Of a DNA stretch of 64,000 nt, positions 16,142-25,617 are shown piece after piece. A model generated the notes under the pieces. That model worked only from the letters and a program-made list of their open reading frames with translations, had not been told where the DNA came from and did not search any database. Position numbers and translations under genes: made by a program. Numbering within the stretch: the stretch's first letter is position 1; each line of letters begins with the position of its first letter. Source of the stretch: an uncultured Clostridia bacterium (GTDB taxonomy: Bacteria > Bacillota > Clostridia > Christensenellales > Aristaeellaceae); assembly GCA_934675735.1 (NCBI GenBank), contig CAKURR010000002.1, positions 186,001 to 250,000 on the forward strand, read 5' to 3'.

Positions 16142-17488
16142 ATGACAAAAACGCCTTCCGGCTTCACCCGCACGCTGCTTTCCATCGCCGTGCCGGTGAC
16201 GCTGCAAAACCTGCTGGCCTCCTCCTTCACGCTGATCGACACCATGATGATCGGCAAGCTGGGCGACACGCCGCTGGCCGCCGTGGGCATGGCGGGCAAA
16301 TGGACATGGTTTCTGACCATCGTGTTTTTCGGCTTTTCCAGCGGCGCGTCAGTGTTCATCTCCCAGTTTTACGGCGCGGGCGACGACGCGGGCATGCGCC
16401 GCACCTACGGCCTGATGACCGTCGGCACGCAGGCGGCCTCCCTGCTGTTCATGCTCGCGGCGCTACTCTTTCCGGAGGGCATCGTCCGCCTGTTCTCCTC
16501 GGATGAGCAAGCCGTCGCGCTGGGCGCGTCCTATCTGCGCATCATCGCCGTCAGTTATCCGTTTCTGGCACTCACGCGCGGCGGCGGCACGCTGCTGCAA
16601 AGTACCGGCAGCGTGATGATTCCGTTCGTCGGCTCACTGATTTCCGTCGCGGTGAACATCGTGCTCAACGCGCTGCTGATTTTCGGCCTATGCGGCTTTC
16701 CGGCGCTGGGCGTTCAAGGCGCGGCGATTGCGTCGCTGACCTCTTCTGTCGTCGGCGCGCTGGTGATTTACAGCATGGGCATCGCAAAAAAGACGCTGCT
16801 TCGCACGGGGCGCAGCAGCCTTGTCGGCATTACAGGCGGCTTTATCCGCGATTTTGCGCGGGTCAGCATGCCCGCGATGCTCAACGAGAGCACATGGGCG
16901 CTGGGCAACCTGCTTTACAGCTCCGTGTTCGGTCACATGGGCACGGGCGCGTATGCGTCGATTACCGTCGTCAAATCCATCGAGGAATTGACAAGCGTCG
17001 CGGTGATGGGGCTCTGCTCCTCCTGCGCGGTGATGATCGGCAGCGCCATCGGGCGCGGCGACGTGCCGCTGTGCAAACTCTGCGCCAAGCGCCACATGCA
17101 GCTGACGGTCGCCCTTTCGGTGCTCGTCGGCGCGGGCATGCTGGCGCTTCGTCAGCCGCTGCTCTCGCTCTTCGGCGTTTCGCAGGCCGTTCGCGAGGAT
17201 GCGCTGGCCGTGCTGGCCATCTGCGCGCTGGAAATGGTGCTGCACAACGTGCCCTCTATCCTGGTGATGGGCATTTTCCGCGCAGGCGGCGACACGCGCT
17301 ACGGCTTAATCATCGACTGCATCACGATGTATGTCATCGGTCTGCCGCTGACGATGTTCACGGGCCTTTACCTGCACCGGAGCGTGCCCGCAACCTATCT
17401 GGTGATGTATCTCTCCGAGGACGTCGTCAAATGCACGGCGTATCTTCTCCACTACCGTTCCGGCAGGTGGATTCGGCCCGTGATATGA
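16142..17488 (+). CDS. MATE family efflux transporter
   Basis: A 448-aa, 12-helix membrane protein. The N-terminus (SIAVPVTLQNLLASSFTLIDTMMIGKLGDTPLAAVGMAGKW) is the standard MATE helix 1-2 text. The two six-helix halves are visible, with AFARVSMPAMLNESTWALGN-like text opening the second. MATE proteins export cationic drugs or small metabolites using Na+ or H+ gradients. It starts 4 bases after the M14-like pair and is probably in the same operon, so its cargo may be the product or substrate of those proteins. That link is inference. Confidence 0.93.
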   Translation: MTKTPSGFTRTLLSIAVPVTLQNLLASSFTLIDTMMIGKLGDTPLAAVGMAGKWTWFLTIVFFGFSSGASVFISQFYGAGDDAGMRRTYGLMTVGTQAASLLFMLAALLFPEGIVRLFSSDEQAVALGASYLRIIAVSYPFLALTRGGGTLLQSTGSVMIPFVGSLISVAVNIVLNALLIFGLCGFPALGVQGAAIASLTSSVVGALVIYSMGIAKKTLLRTGRSSLVGITGGFIRDFARVSMPAMLNESTWALGNLLYSSVFGHMGTGAYASITVVKSIEELTSVAVMGLCSSCAVMIGSAIGRGDVPLCKLCAKRHMQLTVALSVLVGAGMLALRQPLLSLFGVSQAVREDALAVLAICALEMVLHNVPSILVMGIFRAGGDTRYGLIIDCITMYVIGLPLTMFTGLYLHRSVPATYLVMYLSEDVVKCTAYLLHYRSGRWIRPVI

Positions 17489-17592
17489 CCGCCTCTCAGG
17501 CGCTTTGCGCCGGCTCCTCTTAAAGTATAAAGTTTCAAGCAACCGCCTTGACCTCCCCGTTTAAGGGAGGGCCAAACCTTGAGGATTTCATC

Positions 17593-19380
17593 ATGAACAA
17601 TACAAACACCAACCTTTCCTCCTTTGAAGAAAAGTCCGCCCCCAAGCGCGGTGCAATCCGCGAGTTTGCCGCGTTCTACAAGCCGCACATGGGCATGTTC
17701 CTGCTGGATATGTTCTGCGCGCTGATTATCGCGCTGGTGGATATCCTTTTCCCCGTGGTCACGCGCAAGGTGCTCTATGATTATATTCCCAATCAGGCGA
17801 TGCGCACCTTCCTCATCGTGATGGGCGCGATGCTGATTGCGTTTCTCATCCGCACGGCGGCGCAGTGGGTCGTCACCTATCTGGGCCACCTGACGGGCGT
17901 GCACATCGAAGCGGATATGCGCGCGGCCATCTTCGCGCACATGCAGAAGCTCGGCTTCAGCTTCTACGACAAAAACCGCACGGGCCTGCTGATGTCCCGC
18001 GTGACGACGGATTTGTTTGATATCACCGAGCTGGCGCATCACGGGCCGGAGGATTTGTTTATCTCCATCGTGACGCTGGCAGGCTCGTTCCTCGTCCTGT
18101 GGAACATCCAGAAAAAGCTGGCGCTCGTACTGATGATTGCCGTGCCCGCGATTGTCGTCTTTGTGGCGATGCGTCGGCGCAGCATGATGAAGGTCTCCCG
18201 CGACGTAAAGCGCCGCACGGCGGGCATCAACGCCGAGATTGAAAGCTCCATCTCCGGCATCCGTGTGGCCAAGGCCTTCGGCAACGAAGATGAGGAAATC
18301 GACAAATTCACCCGCTGCACGAATCAATACGTCTCCGCCAAGCAGGGCTATTACAAGGTGATGGCGGGCTTCTTCTCCGGCACGGAGCTGATGATGAACC
18401 TGATGAGCCTGTCCGTCATCTTTGTCGGCAGCTATCTGATTATGAAGAATCAGATGGACGTCGCCACACTCGTGACCTTCAACATGTATGTCGCCAGCGT
18501 GCAGAGCCCCATCCGCAAGCTGACCCAGTTCACCGAGCAGTTCACTCAGGGCATGGCGGGCTTCCAGCGCTTCCGCGCCATCATGCACGAGGACCCCGAC
18601 ATCGTCGATGCGCCGGATGCGGTCGGCCTTGACCATGTGGACGGCGACATCGAGTTCCGCGACGTCTCCTTCTCCTACGACGAGGGCAAGGGCGACGTGC
18701 TCTCCCACGTCAATCTGCATATCAAACCCGGCGAAATGCTGGCGCTGGTCGGCCAGAGCGGCGGCGGCAAATCGACGCTCTGCCAGCTGATTCCGCGCTT
18801 CTACGAGATTTCCTCCGGCTCGATTACGCTCGACGGGCAGGATATCCGCCGCATCAAGCTCGCCGACCTGCGCGGCAGCATCGGCATTGTCCAGCAGGAT
18901 GTGTTCCTCTTCGCAGGCACGATTCTGGATAATATCCGCTACGGCCGTCCGACCGCCACGATGGACGAGGTCATCGAAGCCGCCAAGCTGGCCGAAATTC
19001 ACGACGATATCATGGCCATGCCCGACGGCTACGACACCGTTGTCGGCGAACGCGGCATCATGCTCTCCGGCGGCCAGAAGCAGCGCGTCTCTATCGCCCG
19101 CATCTTCCTGAAAAACCCGCGCGTGCTCATTCTGGATGAAGCCACCAGCGCGCTGGATACCGCCACCGAGCGCAAAATTCAGGCCGCGTTCGACCGCCTC
19201 GCCAAGGGCCGCACCACGCTGGTCATCGCTCACCGCCTGTCCACCATCCGCAATGCGGATGAAATCGTCGTCATCGGCGAACACGGCATTCTGGAGCGCG
19301 GCACCCATGCCCAGCTCGTCGCTCAGGGCGGCGTTTACGCCGAGCTGGCCGCAGGCGCACGTCTGAGCGGGGAATCCTGA
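17593..19380 (+). CDS. ABC transporter, fused permease and ATPase (MsbA/LmrA type)
   Basis: A 595-aa half-transporter that would dimerise. Six membrane helices span residues 20-320. The ATPase follows with Walker A GQSGGGKST (near 395), Q-loop GIVQQDVFLF, signature LSGGQKQR, Walker B VLILDEATS and H-loop IAHRLST. ATG 17593 follows GAGG with 9-base spacing; an upstream frame to 17548 lies in an intergenic palindrome. It may export lipids, drugs or peptides. A flavodoxin-like gene follows after 11 bases. It is separated from the MATE gene by about 100 bases. Confidence 0.93.
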   Translation: MNNTNTNLSSFEEKSAPKRGAIREFAAFYKPHMGMFLLDMFCALIIALVDILFPVVTRKVLYDYIPNQAMRTFLIVMGAMLIAFLIRTAAQWVVTYLGHLTGVHIEADMRAAIFAHMQKLGFSFYDKNRTGLLMSRVTTDLFDITELAHHGPEDLFISIVTLAGSFLVLWNIQKKLALVLMIAVPAIVVFVAMRRRSMMKVSRDVKRRTAGINAEIESSISGIRVAKAFGNEDEEIDKFTRCTNQYVSAKQGYYKVMAGFFSGTELMMNLMSLSVIFVGSYLIMKNQMDVATLVTFNMYVASVQSPIRKLTQFTEQFTQGMAGFQRFRAIMHEDPDIVDAPDAVGLDHVDGDIEFRDVSFSYDEGKGDVLSHVNLHIKPGEMLALVGQSGGGKSTLCQLIPRFYEISSGSITLDGQDIRRIKLADLRGSIGIVQQDVFLFAGTILDNIRYGRPTATMDEVIEAAKLAEIHDDIMAMPDGYDTVVGERGIMLSGGQKQRVSIARIFLKNPRVLILDEATSALDTATERKIQAAFDRLAKGRTTLVIAHRLSTIRNADEIVVIGEHGILERGTHAQLVAQGGVYAELAAGARLSGES

Positions 19381-19391
19381 GGAGGGTTATC

Positions 19392-19907
19392 ATGATTCAA
19401 GCGATTGTTTATACGTCCAACACCGGCTACACCGCCGAATACGCCCGCATGCTGGGCGAAAAGACCGGTCTGCCGGTTTACACGCTGGATGAAGCGAAAA
19501 AGAGCCTGCCCAACAACGCTCCCGTTCTGTATCTGGGCTGGCTGATGGCCGGTTCGATCAAGGGCTACGGCGCTGCCGCTCGCCAGTTCGACCTTCGCGC
19601 CGTCTGCGGCGTCGGGCTGACGCTCACACCCTCCAAAAAACTGCGCGAGCAGAACAATATCCCGCAGACCGTCACCGTTTTCAGTCTCCAGGGCGGCTTT
19701 GACATGGAGCGCCTGCACGGTGTTCATAAGCTACTGATGAAGGTTATGCGCGCCTCGCTGCAAAGCAACATGGCGAAAAAGAAACAGCCCGATAACGCGG
19801 AAAAGGTCATGCTCCGCGTTCTCAACGAGGGCGGCAGCTTTGTTTCCGAAGCGCATCTGTCGGGTTTGCTGGATTGGATTCAGAAAGAACAAAAGCTCAA
19901 CGGATGA
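19392..19907 (+). CDS. Flavodoxin-domain protein
   Basis: A 171-aa protein with the FMN phosphate-binding loop YTSNTGYTAEYAR (residues 7-19) at the N-terminus and the alternating strand/helix pattern of flavodoxin. LYLGWLMAGSIKGYG matches the second FMN loop of the protoporphyrinogen-oxidase-like flavodoxin group. The C-terminal third is charged and not recognised. GGAGG lies just before the start. It probably carries electrons in the cytoplasm; the partner is unknown. It sits directly after the ABC transporter and before a terminator. Confidence 0.75.
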   Translation: MIQAIVYTSNTGYTAEYARMLGEKTGLPVYTLDEAKKSLPNNAPVLYLGWLMAGSIKGYGAAARQFDLRAVCGVGLTLTPSKKLREQNNIPQTVTVFSLQGGFDMERLHGVHKLLMKVMRASLQSNMAKKKQPDNAEKVMLRVLNEGGSFVSEAHLSGLLDWIQKEQKLNG

Positions 19908-19927
19908 AATAACTCCAACTTTTACCC

Positions 19928-19956
19928 GCCGTTCGCTTTACGAACGGCGTTTTTCG
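19928..19956 (+). terminator. Terminator after the flavodoxin gene
   Basis: GCCGTTCG (19928-19935) pairs with CGAACGGC (19941-19948), followed by GTTTTTC. Confidence 0.85.
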
Positions 19957-20014
19957 CGGTATACTTGTTTTTGCTGTTTTTACACTTCATTCCTGCATAT
20001 CGGAGGCACATTTC

Positions 20015-20767
20015 ATGTCCATTTCTCACGCAGGCGAGGGCGCCCGCAGCCATACGCCCGCGCTGGTGCGCGGCATGCGCGACGGCATTCCGGTCGGGCT
20101 GGGCTATCTGGCCGTCGCCTTTTCGCTGGGCATTGCGGCGCGCAACGCCGGATTAAACGCCTTTCAGGGCTTTCTGGTCAGCCTGCTGAACAACGCGTCC
20201 GCGGGCGAATACGCGGGCTTCACCACCATCGCGGCGGACGCCGCCTATCTGGAAATCGCCGTCGTGACGCTCATCGCCAACGCGCGTTACTTACTGATGA
20301 GCTGCTCGCTCAGCCAGAAGTTCGCGCCCGACACGCCGCTCCGCCACCGCCTGCTGGTCGGCTACGACGTGACGGACGAGCTTTTCGGCCTTGCGATTTC
20401 GTATGACGGCTGGCTCGACCCGTATTACATGTACGGCGCGATTCTCGTCGCCGCGCCGAGCTGGGCCGTCGGCACGGCGCTGGGCGTGGTGGTCGGCAAC
20501 CTGCTCCCCGCGCGCGTGGTCAGCGCGCTGAGCGTCGCGCTCTACGGCATGTTTCTCGCCATCATCATTCCCCCCGCGCGCAAAAACAAGGTCGTCGCCA
20601 TGCTGGTGCTGCTCTCCTTCGCGCTCAGTCTGGCGTTTGGCTATCTGCCGTTCGTCTCGACGCTGTCCTCCGGCACGCGCACCATCATTCTGACCGTCGT
20701 GCTCTCCGCGAGCGCGGCGCTGCTCTTCCCCGTGAAAGACGAAGCCAAGGAAGGTGACGCGGCATGA
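20015..20767 (+). CDS. azlC: AzlC branched-chain amino acid exporter subunit
   Basis: A 250-aa membrane protein with the AzlC text GIPVGLGYLAVAFSLGIAARNAGL (residues 20-43) and ANARYLLMSCSLSQKF. Together with AzlD it exports branched-chain amino acids and their toxic analogues such as azaleucine. About eight hydrophobic segments are visible. ATG 20015 follows GGAGGC. The stop overlaps the azlD start by four bases, which fits a two-subunit complex. Confidence 0.93.
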   Translation: MSISHAGEGARSHTPALVRGMRDGIPVGLGYLAVAFSLGIAARNAGLNAFQGFLVSLLNNASAGEYAGFTTIAADAAYLEIAVVTLIANARYLLMSCSLSQKFAPDTPLRHRLLVGYDVTDELFGLAISYDGWLDPYYMYGAILVAAPSWAVGTALGVVVGNLLPARVVSALSVALYGMFLAIIIPPARKNKVVAMLVLLSFALSLAFGYLPFVSTLSSGTRTIILTVVLSASAALLFPVKDEAKEGDAA

Positions 20768-21072
20768 CGCACAACATCTACATCTACATCGCCATCATGG
20801 CGGGTGTGAGCTTTCTCATCCGCACCCTGCCGCTGACGCTCATCCGCAAGCCGATTACCAACCGCTTTCTGCGCTCATTCCTGTTTTACGTGCCCTATGT
20901 CACGCTCGCGGTGATGACCTTCCCCGCCATCGTGCAGGCCACGCAGTCGCCCTTGGCGGGCGCGCTGGCGCTCGTGCTGGGCATGGCGCTCGCCTTCAAC
21001 GGCGCAAGCCTGTTCACCGTCGCGGCCTCCTGCTGTGCCGTCGTGCTGGTCGCGGAGTGGATTCTGCTGTAA
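20764..21072 (+). CDS. azlD: AzlD branched-chain amino acid exporter subunit
   Basis: A 102-aa membrane protein with three or four helices and typical AzlD text (AGVSFLIRTLPLTLIRKPI, FYVPYVTLAVMTFPAI). It is the small partner of AzlC, translationally coupled through ATGA. A terminator follows 27 bases after the stop. Confidence 0.92.
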   Translation: MTHNIYIYIAIMAGVSFLIRTLPLTLIRKPITNRFLRSFLFYVPYVTLAVMTFPAIVQATQSPLAGALALVLGMALAFNGASLFTVAASCCAVVLVAEWILL

Positions 21073-21098
21073 CCCATCCTTTCGGTTTTTTTCAAACG

Positions 21099-21129
21099 GC
21101 CGTCCTTCCTTCGGGAACGGACGGCTTTT
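21099..21129 (+). terminator. Terminator of azlCD
   Basis: GCCGTCC (21099-21105) pairs with GGACGGC (21119-21125), followed by TTTTG. Confidence 0.82.
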
Positions 21130-21133
21130 GATA

Positions 21134-21162
21134 TTGAACCCCCCGTTTCATCGTGCTATAAT
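21134..21162 (+). promoter_or_regulatory. fucU promoter
   Basis: TTGAAC (21134-21139), 17-bp spacer, TATAAT (21157-21162). It begins right after the azlCD terminator. Confidence 0.85.
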
Positions 21163-21226
21163 GGTTGTATCCGATGGGGCGGCGCGCGAAACAGGCCGCT
21201 TCGACAAACGAAAGGAAGGCTTTTTT

Positions 21227-21661
21227 ATGCTGAAAGGTATTCCCCCGATGATCAGCCCCGAGCTGCTCAAAATCATCGCCGAGATGGGGCATGGCGACGA
21301 GCTTGTGCTCTCCGACGCGAATTTCCCCGGCACGTCTGTCGGTCAGAAGTGTGTGCGCTGTGACGGCCACGGCTGCGCCGAGGTCATGAAGGCGCTGCTG
21401 ACGCTCTTCCCGCTGGATGACTTTGTGGAAGCCCCGCTGGCCGTCATGCAGGTGCCGGAGGGCATGTTCCCGGGCGACAAAGCGCCCATCTGGGAGGCAT
21501 TCCGCGCGGCGGCGGATACCGATCTGCCCACCGCCAAGTTCGACATGATGGACCACGACGCGTTTATGGAGCGCGCCAGGAAGGCGTATGCCGTCGTGCA
21601 GACGGGCGAAACCGCGCTTTACGGCAACATCATCATTCGCAAGGGCGTCGTGCGCGCATAA
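21227..21661 (+). CDS. fucU: RbsD/FucU family sugar mutarotase
   Basis: A 144-aa protein with the family text MLKGIPPMISPELLKIIAEMGHGDELVLSDANFP, whose His and Asp form the active site, and a C-terminal YGNIIIRKGV. FucU/RbsD proteins interconvert alpha and beta forms of fucose or ribose to feed catabolic enzymes. The DELVLSDANFP and YGN pattern is closer to FucU than RbsD. ATG 21227 follows AAAGGAAGG. The next gene starts 3 bases after the stop. No fucose isomerase or kinase is nearby, so the physiological sugar is open; a beta-galactosidase lies two genes downstream. Confidence 0.88.
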   Translation: MLKGIPPMISPELLKIIAEMGHGDELVLSDANFPGTSVGQKCVRCDGHGCAEVMKALLTLFPLDDFVEAPLAVMQVPEGMFPGDKAPIWEAFRAAADTDLPTAKFDMMDHDAFMERARKAYAVVQTGETALYGNIIIRKGVVRA

Positions 21662-21664
21662 GCC

Positions 21665-22420
21665 ATGCGGTTTGTTCAGCTCATTTTCAGCCCGACGGGC
21701 GGCGTCAAGCGCGCGGCGGGGCTGCTCTTTGCCCCGATGGCCGAGCAATCCCAAATCATCGATTTATCCCTTCCGCTGAACGGCACGCCGTGCTTTTCGG
21801 CGGAGGATATCTGCCTGATTGCCGTGCCCTGCTTCGGCGGCCGCGTGCCCGAAATCGCCCTTGAACGCCTTGCGCAGACCCGGGGCGGCGGCGCGCGCGC
21901 CGTTTTGATGAGCGTCTACGGCAACCGAAGCGACGAGGACACGCTTTTCGAGCTGAAAAGCGCGGCGAAACGGGCAGGCTATGTGCCGATGGCGGCGGTT
22001 CGCGCCGTCGCCGAGCACAGCATCGTCCCCGCCATCGCCGCCGGGCGGCCGGATGACGAGGACGCGCGCAGACTCGCGCAGTTCGGCCGCGTCATCCGCG
22101 ACAGACTGGCCGAGCCCGACGCGCCGCCCCTCTCGCTGGCGGAAAAGCAGCTTCTCCGCCCCTTCGGCGGCCTGCCCGTGCATCCGCGCGCGGGAAAAGG
22201 CTGCACCGGCTGCGGCAAATGCGCTTCGCTCTGCCCCGTCGGCGCAATCCCGAGCCGCGACCCCGCGCAGACCGTCGAAACCCTGTGCATCACCTGCATG
22301 CGCTGTGTCGCCGTCTGCCCCGTGCACGCGCGGCGGCTCAGCCCGCTGGTCGTGAAGCTGGCCGGGCACAAGCTCAAAAAGCAATGCTCCCGTCGGCAGG
22401 AACCCGAACTGATTTTCTGA
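21665..22420 (+). CDS. EFR1-type flavodoxin/ferredoxin fusion protein
   Basis: A 251-aa protein with an N-terminal flavodoxin-like half (IFSPTGGVKRAAGLL, residues 7-21, lacking a full FMN loop). Two 4Fe-4S clusters follow in the C-terminal third: CTGCGKCASLCP and CITCMRCVAVCP. This matches EFR1-type electron carriers of Clostridia. It starts 3 bases after fucU with no obvious Shine-Dalgarno site, so it is likely coupled. The role (electron supply to an unknown oxidoreductase) is inferred. Confidence 0.85.
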   Translation: MRFVQLIFSPTGGVKRAAGLLFAPMAEQSQIIDLSLPLNGTPCFSAEDICLIAVPCFGGRVPEIALERLAQTRGGGARAVLMSVYGNRSDEDTLFELKSAAKRAGYVPMAAVRAVAEHSIVPAIAAGRPDDEDARRLAQFGRVIRDRLAEPDAPPLSLAEKQLLRPFGGLPVHPRAGKGCTGCGKCASLCPVGAIPSRDPAQTVETLCITCMRCVAVCPVHARRLSPLVVKLAGHKLKKQCSRRQEPELIF

Positions 22421-22427
22421 TTTTTTT

Positions 22428-22462
22428 GCGCCTCTCTCCCGCGGGAAGGAGACGCTTTTTTT
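22428..22462 (+). terminator. Probable terminator between the ferredoxin gene and lacZ
   Basis: An imperfect GC-rich stem (GCGCCTCTCTCCC with GGGAAGGAGACGC) is followed by seven T. Confidence 0.55.
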
Positions 22463-22487
22463 CACCCCACGACGAAAGGAAACCACC

Positions 22488-25400
22488 ATGATGAAATTTG
22501 ACGCAAGCAGGCTGAAAGACCCCGCTTTTTTCGCCGAAAATCGGGTTGACGCGCATGCCGACCATGTCGCTTACGCGAGTCTGGAGGAAATGCGCATCGG
22601 CGAAACGAGCCTGCGCCATTCCCTAAACGGCCTTTGGAAATTCCATCACGCGCTGAACGCCGCTCAGGTCATCCCCGGCTTTGAAGCGGCGGATTATGAC
22701 AGCCGCGGCTGGGCGGATATTCGCGTGCCGGCCCACATTCAGATGGAGGGCTACGGCGCGCCGCAGTACGCCAACGTGCAGTACCCGTGGGACGGTTATC
22801 AGGATGTGGCCATCGGCGAAATTCCGACGGAATACAACCCCGTCGCCTGCTACATCAAGACGTTTTTCGTGCCCGAGCAGATGGTCGGCAGGCGCGTTTT
22901 CGTCTCCTTTCAGGGCGCGGAAAGCTGCGTCGCCGTGTGGCTCAACGGCCATTACGTCGGCTTTTCGGGCGATTCCTTCACGCCGAGCGAGTTTGAGCTG
23001 ACCGAATACCTCGTCGAGGGCGAAAACAAACTCGCCTGCCGCGTGGAGCGCTGGAGCGCGGGCAGCTGGCTCGAGGATCAGGATTTCATGCGCATGTCCG
23101 GCCTGTTCCGCGACGTCTATCTCTACGCCATCCCCAAGGCGCACATTGCCGACCTGCACCTCAAAACGCTTTTGGATGACAGCTATACCGACGCGGTGCT
23201 CGACCTGTCCGTGCAGATGGCGCCGGATGCCTCCGTCGGCACATGCAGCATTTCGTTTGAGCTGACCGACGGCGGCAGGCCCGCCGCCTCCGCCGAGCGC
23301 AAAGCCGAAGCGTCGCTCCATGTGCAGCTTCCGGTTCAGGCGCCGAAGCTCTGGAGCAGCGAATCGCCGTATCTTTACGACTTGCTGATGACCGTGCGCG
23401 ATGCAGACGGCGAGGTGCTCGAGGTCGTCCCCCAGCGCGTCGGCTTCCGCCGATTCGAGATGAAAGACGGCGTCATGACGCTCAACGGCAAACGCATCGT
23501 GTTCAAGGGCGTGAACCGCCACGATTTCTGCACCGACAGCGGCCGTGCCGTGCCCGCAGAAACCCTGCGCCGCGACCTGCTGACCATGAAGCGCAACAAC
23601 ATCAACGCCGTGCGCACCTGTCATTACCCCAACCCGAGCGCGCTGTATGCCCTGTGCGACGAGCTGGGCCTGTATGTCATCGACGAAACCAACATGGAGA
23701 CCCACGGCACGTGGGAGACCATCGAGCGCGGCAAGCGGGATATCGCCTACGCCCTGCCCGGCAACCGCATGGAGTGGGCGCCGATGCTGCTCGACCGCGT
23801 GAACTCCATGTTCCGCCGCGACAAAAACCACGCCTGCATCCTCATCTGGAGCTGCGGCAACGAGGCCTTCGGCGGCGACGTCATCTACGAAATGAGCCGG
23901 CTTTTCCATCGGCTGGACGACACGCGTCTGGTGCATTACGAGGGCATCTTCCACGACCGCCGCCACAACGACACCAGCGACATGGAAAGCCAGATGTATA
24001 CCCCCGTCGTCAAGATTCGGGCATATCTTGCCGAGCACCGCGAGCGCCCGTTCATCATGTGCGAATACACGCATGCGATGGGCAATTCCTGCGGCGCGAT
24101 GAGCGATTACACCGAATACGCCTACGAAGAGCCGCTCTATCAGGGCGGGTTTGTGTGGGATTACATCGACCAGTCCATCCGCACCAAAGACCGTTACGGC
24201 AACGAAACCTTCGCCTACGGCGGCGATTTCGACGACCGCCCGAGCGACTACAACTTCTGCGGCAACGGCATCGTTTACGGCAACGGCGAGGAAAGCCCGA
24301 AGATGCCGGCCGTCAAATACAACTATCAAAACATCGTCGCCGAGGTCACGGATACAAAGGCCGTTATCGCCAACCGCGCCATGTTCACCCCCACGAGCGC
24401 GTTTGACTGCGTGGCGATTTTGGCACGCAACGGCGAAACCCTCGCGACCGCGCCGCTTGAAACCGACGTACCGCCGACGGAGCGCCGCGAATACGCCCTG
24501 CCGTTTGCCCGCCAGACGCGCGGCGGCGAATACACGGTGACGCTCTCTTTCCGCCTGAAAGCGGATACCCCGTGGGCGCAGCGCGGCTACGAAGTCGCGT
24601 TCGCACAGGGCGTTTACGCCGTCGAAGAATCGCCGAAGCGCGAGCGGTATGCGCCGCTGCGCGTCGTTCGCGGCGATTTCAACACGGGCGTGCACGGCGA
24701 GCATTTCAGCGTGCTTTTCGGCGACCTCAAGGGCGGCCTGACCAGCTACCGCTGGGGCGGCAAAGAGATGCTCAAATCCATTCCGCGCCCGAATTTCTGG
24801 CGCGCGCCCGTGGATAACGACTGCGGCAGCGGCATGCCCCAGCGTTACGCCCAGTGGAAGATTGCCTCGATGTATGCCGCGACGAACGCCACGCCCGAGC
24901 TGGCTAAACTGAACGCGCATCCCGTCGCGTCGGAGAACGCGGACGGCTCGGTCTCCATCCGCTATGTCTACGGCCTGTGCACCCGCCCCGACGGGCAGGC
25001 GACGCTGACCTACACCGTGCATCCGTGCGGGCAGGTCGATGTGCGGCTGGATTACGACCCCGTCGAGGGGCTGGGCGACATGCCGGAGTTCGGCGTGCTG
25101 CTCAAGATGGACGCGGACTACGACCAAATCCGCTATTACGGCTACGGCCCGAGCGAAAACTATGTGGACCGCCGCGAGGGCGCGCGGCTGGGCATTTTCA
25201 AGACGACGGCGAAGGAGAATGTCTCCAAATACCTCGTGCCGCAGGAATGCGGCAACCGCACGGGCGTTCGCTGGGCGGAGGTCACGGATTACCGCGGCCG
25301 CGGTCTGCGCTTCACGGGCGACGCGATGGAGTTTTCTGCCCTGCCGTATACGCCGCACGAGCTGGAAAACGCCATGCACGATTACGAGCTGCCGCCGATT

Positions 25401-25538
25401 CATTACACCGTCATCCGCGCGAATTTGCAGCAGATGGGCGTGGGCGGCGACGACAGCTGGGGCGCAAGGACGCATGACGAGCATCTGCTCGACGTGAAGA
25501 AGCCCTTGTCGTTTACGTTCAGCTTTAAGGGCATTTAA
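22488..25538 (+). CDS. lacZ: Beta-galactosidase, glycoside hydrolase family 2 (LacZ type)
   Basis: A 1016-aa intracellular enzyme of full LacZ length. Order of domains: sugar-binding jelly roll (GLWKFHHALN to about 215), an Ig-like domain, and the TIM barrel with GVNRHDFC (near 343) and the acid/base Glu in WSCGNEAFGG (near 457). The nucleophile Glu in MCEYTHAMGNS (near 525), then Ig-like and C-terminal beta-sandwich domains, complete it. Cleaves lactose or other terminal beta-galactosides. Start 22488 follows GAAAGGA. No signal peptide and no adjacent transporter. A terminator follows the stop. Confidence 0.95.
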   Translation: MMKFDASRLKDPAFFAENRVDAHADHVAYASLEEMRIGETSLRHSLNGLWKFHHALNAAQVIPGFEAADYDSRGWADIRVPAHIQMEGYGAPQYANVQYPWDGYQDVAIGEIPTEYNPVACYIKTFFVPEQMVGRRVFVSFQGAESCVAVWLNGHYVGFSGDSFTPSEFELTEYLVEGENKLACRVERWSAGSWLEDQDFMRMSGLFRDVYLYAIPKAHIADLHLKTLLDDSYTDAVLDLSVQMAPDASVGTCSISFELTDGGRPAASAERKAEASLHVQLPVQAPKLWSSESPYLYDLLMTVRDADGEVLEVVPQRVGFRRFEMKDGVMTLNGKRIVFKGVNRHDFCTDSGRAVPAETLRRDLLTMKRNNINAVRTCHYPNPSALYALCDELGLYVIDETNMETHGTWETIERGKRDIAYALPGNRMEWAPMLLDRVNSMFRRDKNHACILIWSCGNEAFGGDVIYEMSRLFHRLDDTRLVHYEGIFHDRRHNDTSDMESQMYTPVVKIRAYLAEHRERPFIMCEYTHAMGNSCGAMSDYTEYAYEEPLYQGGFVWDYIDQSIRTKDRYGNETFAYGGDFDDRPSDYNFCGNGIVYGNGEESPKMPAVKYNYQNIVAEVTDTKAVIANRAMFTPTSAFDCVAILARNGETLATAPLETDVPPTERREYALPFARQTRGGEYTVTLSFRLKADTPWAQRGYEVAFAQGVYAVEESPKRERYAPLRVVRGDFNTGVHGEHFSVLFGDLKGGLTSYRWGGKEMLKSIPRPNFWRAPVDNDCGSGMPQRYAQWKIASMYAATNATPELAKLNAHPVASENADGSVSIRYVYGLCTRPDGQATLTYTVHPCGQVDVRLDYDPVEGLGDMPEFGVLLKMDADYDQIRYYGYGPSENYVDRREGARLGIFKTTAKENVSKYLVPQECGNRTGVRWAEVTDYRGRGLRFTGDAMEFSALPYTPHELENAMHDYELPPIHYTVIRANLQQMGVGGDDSWGARTHDEHLLDVKKPLSFTFSFKGI

Positions 25539-25546
25539 CGCATATT

Positions 25547-25586
25547 AAAAGACCGCTTTCGGTTTCTGCCGACTGCGGTCTTTTTG
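25547..25586. terminator. Bidirectional terminator between lacZ and parB
   Basis: AAAAGACCGC (25547-25556) pairs with GCGGTCTTTT (25575-25584), with A and T runs on both sides, between convergent genes. Confidence 0.85.
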
Positions 25587-25617
25587 AATATGCTTCCAAA
25601 TCCATTCGGATTCGGGC

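Noticed and set aside
22623..25484. A 953-codon minus-strand frame opposite lacZ
   Set aside because: Shadow of the clear GH2 beta-galactosidase on the other strand.
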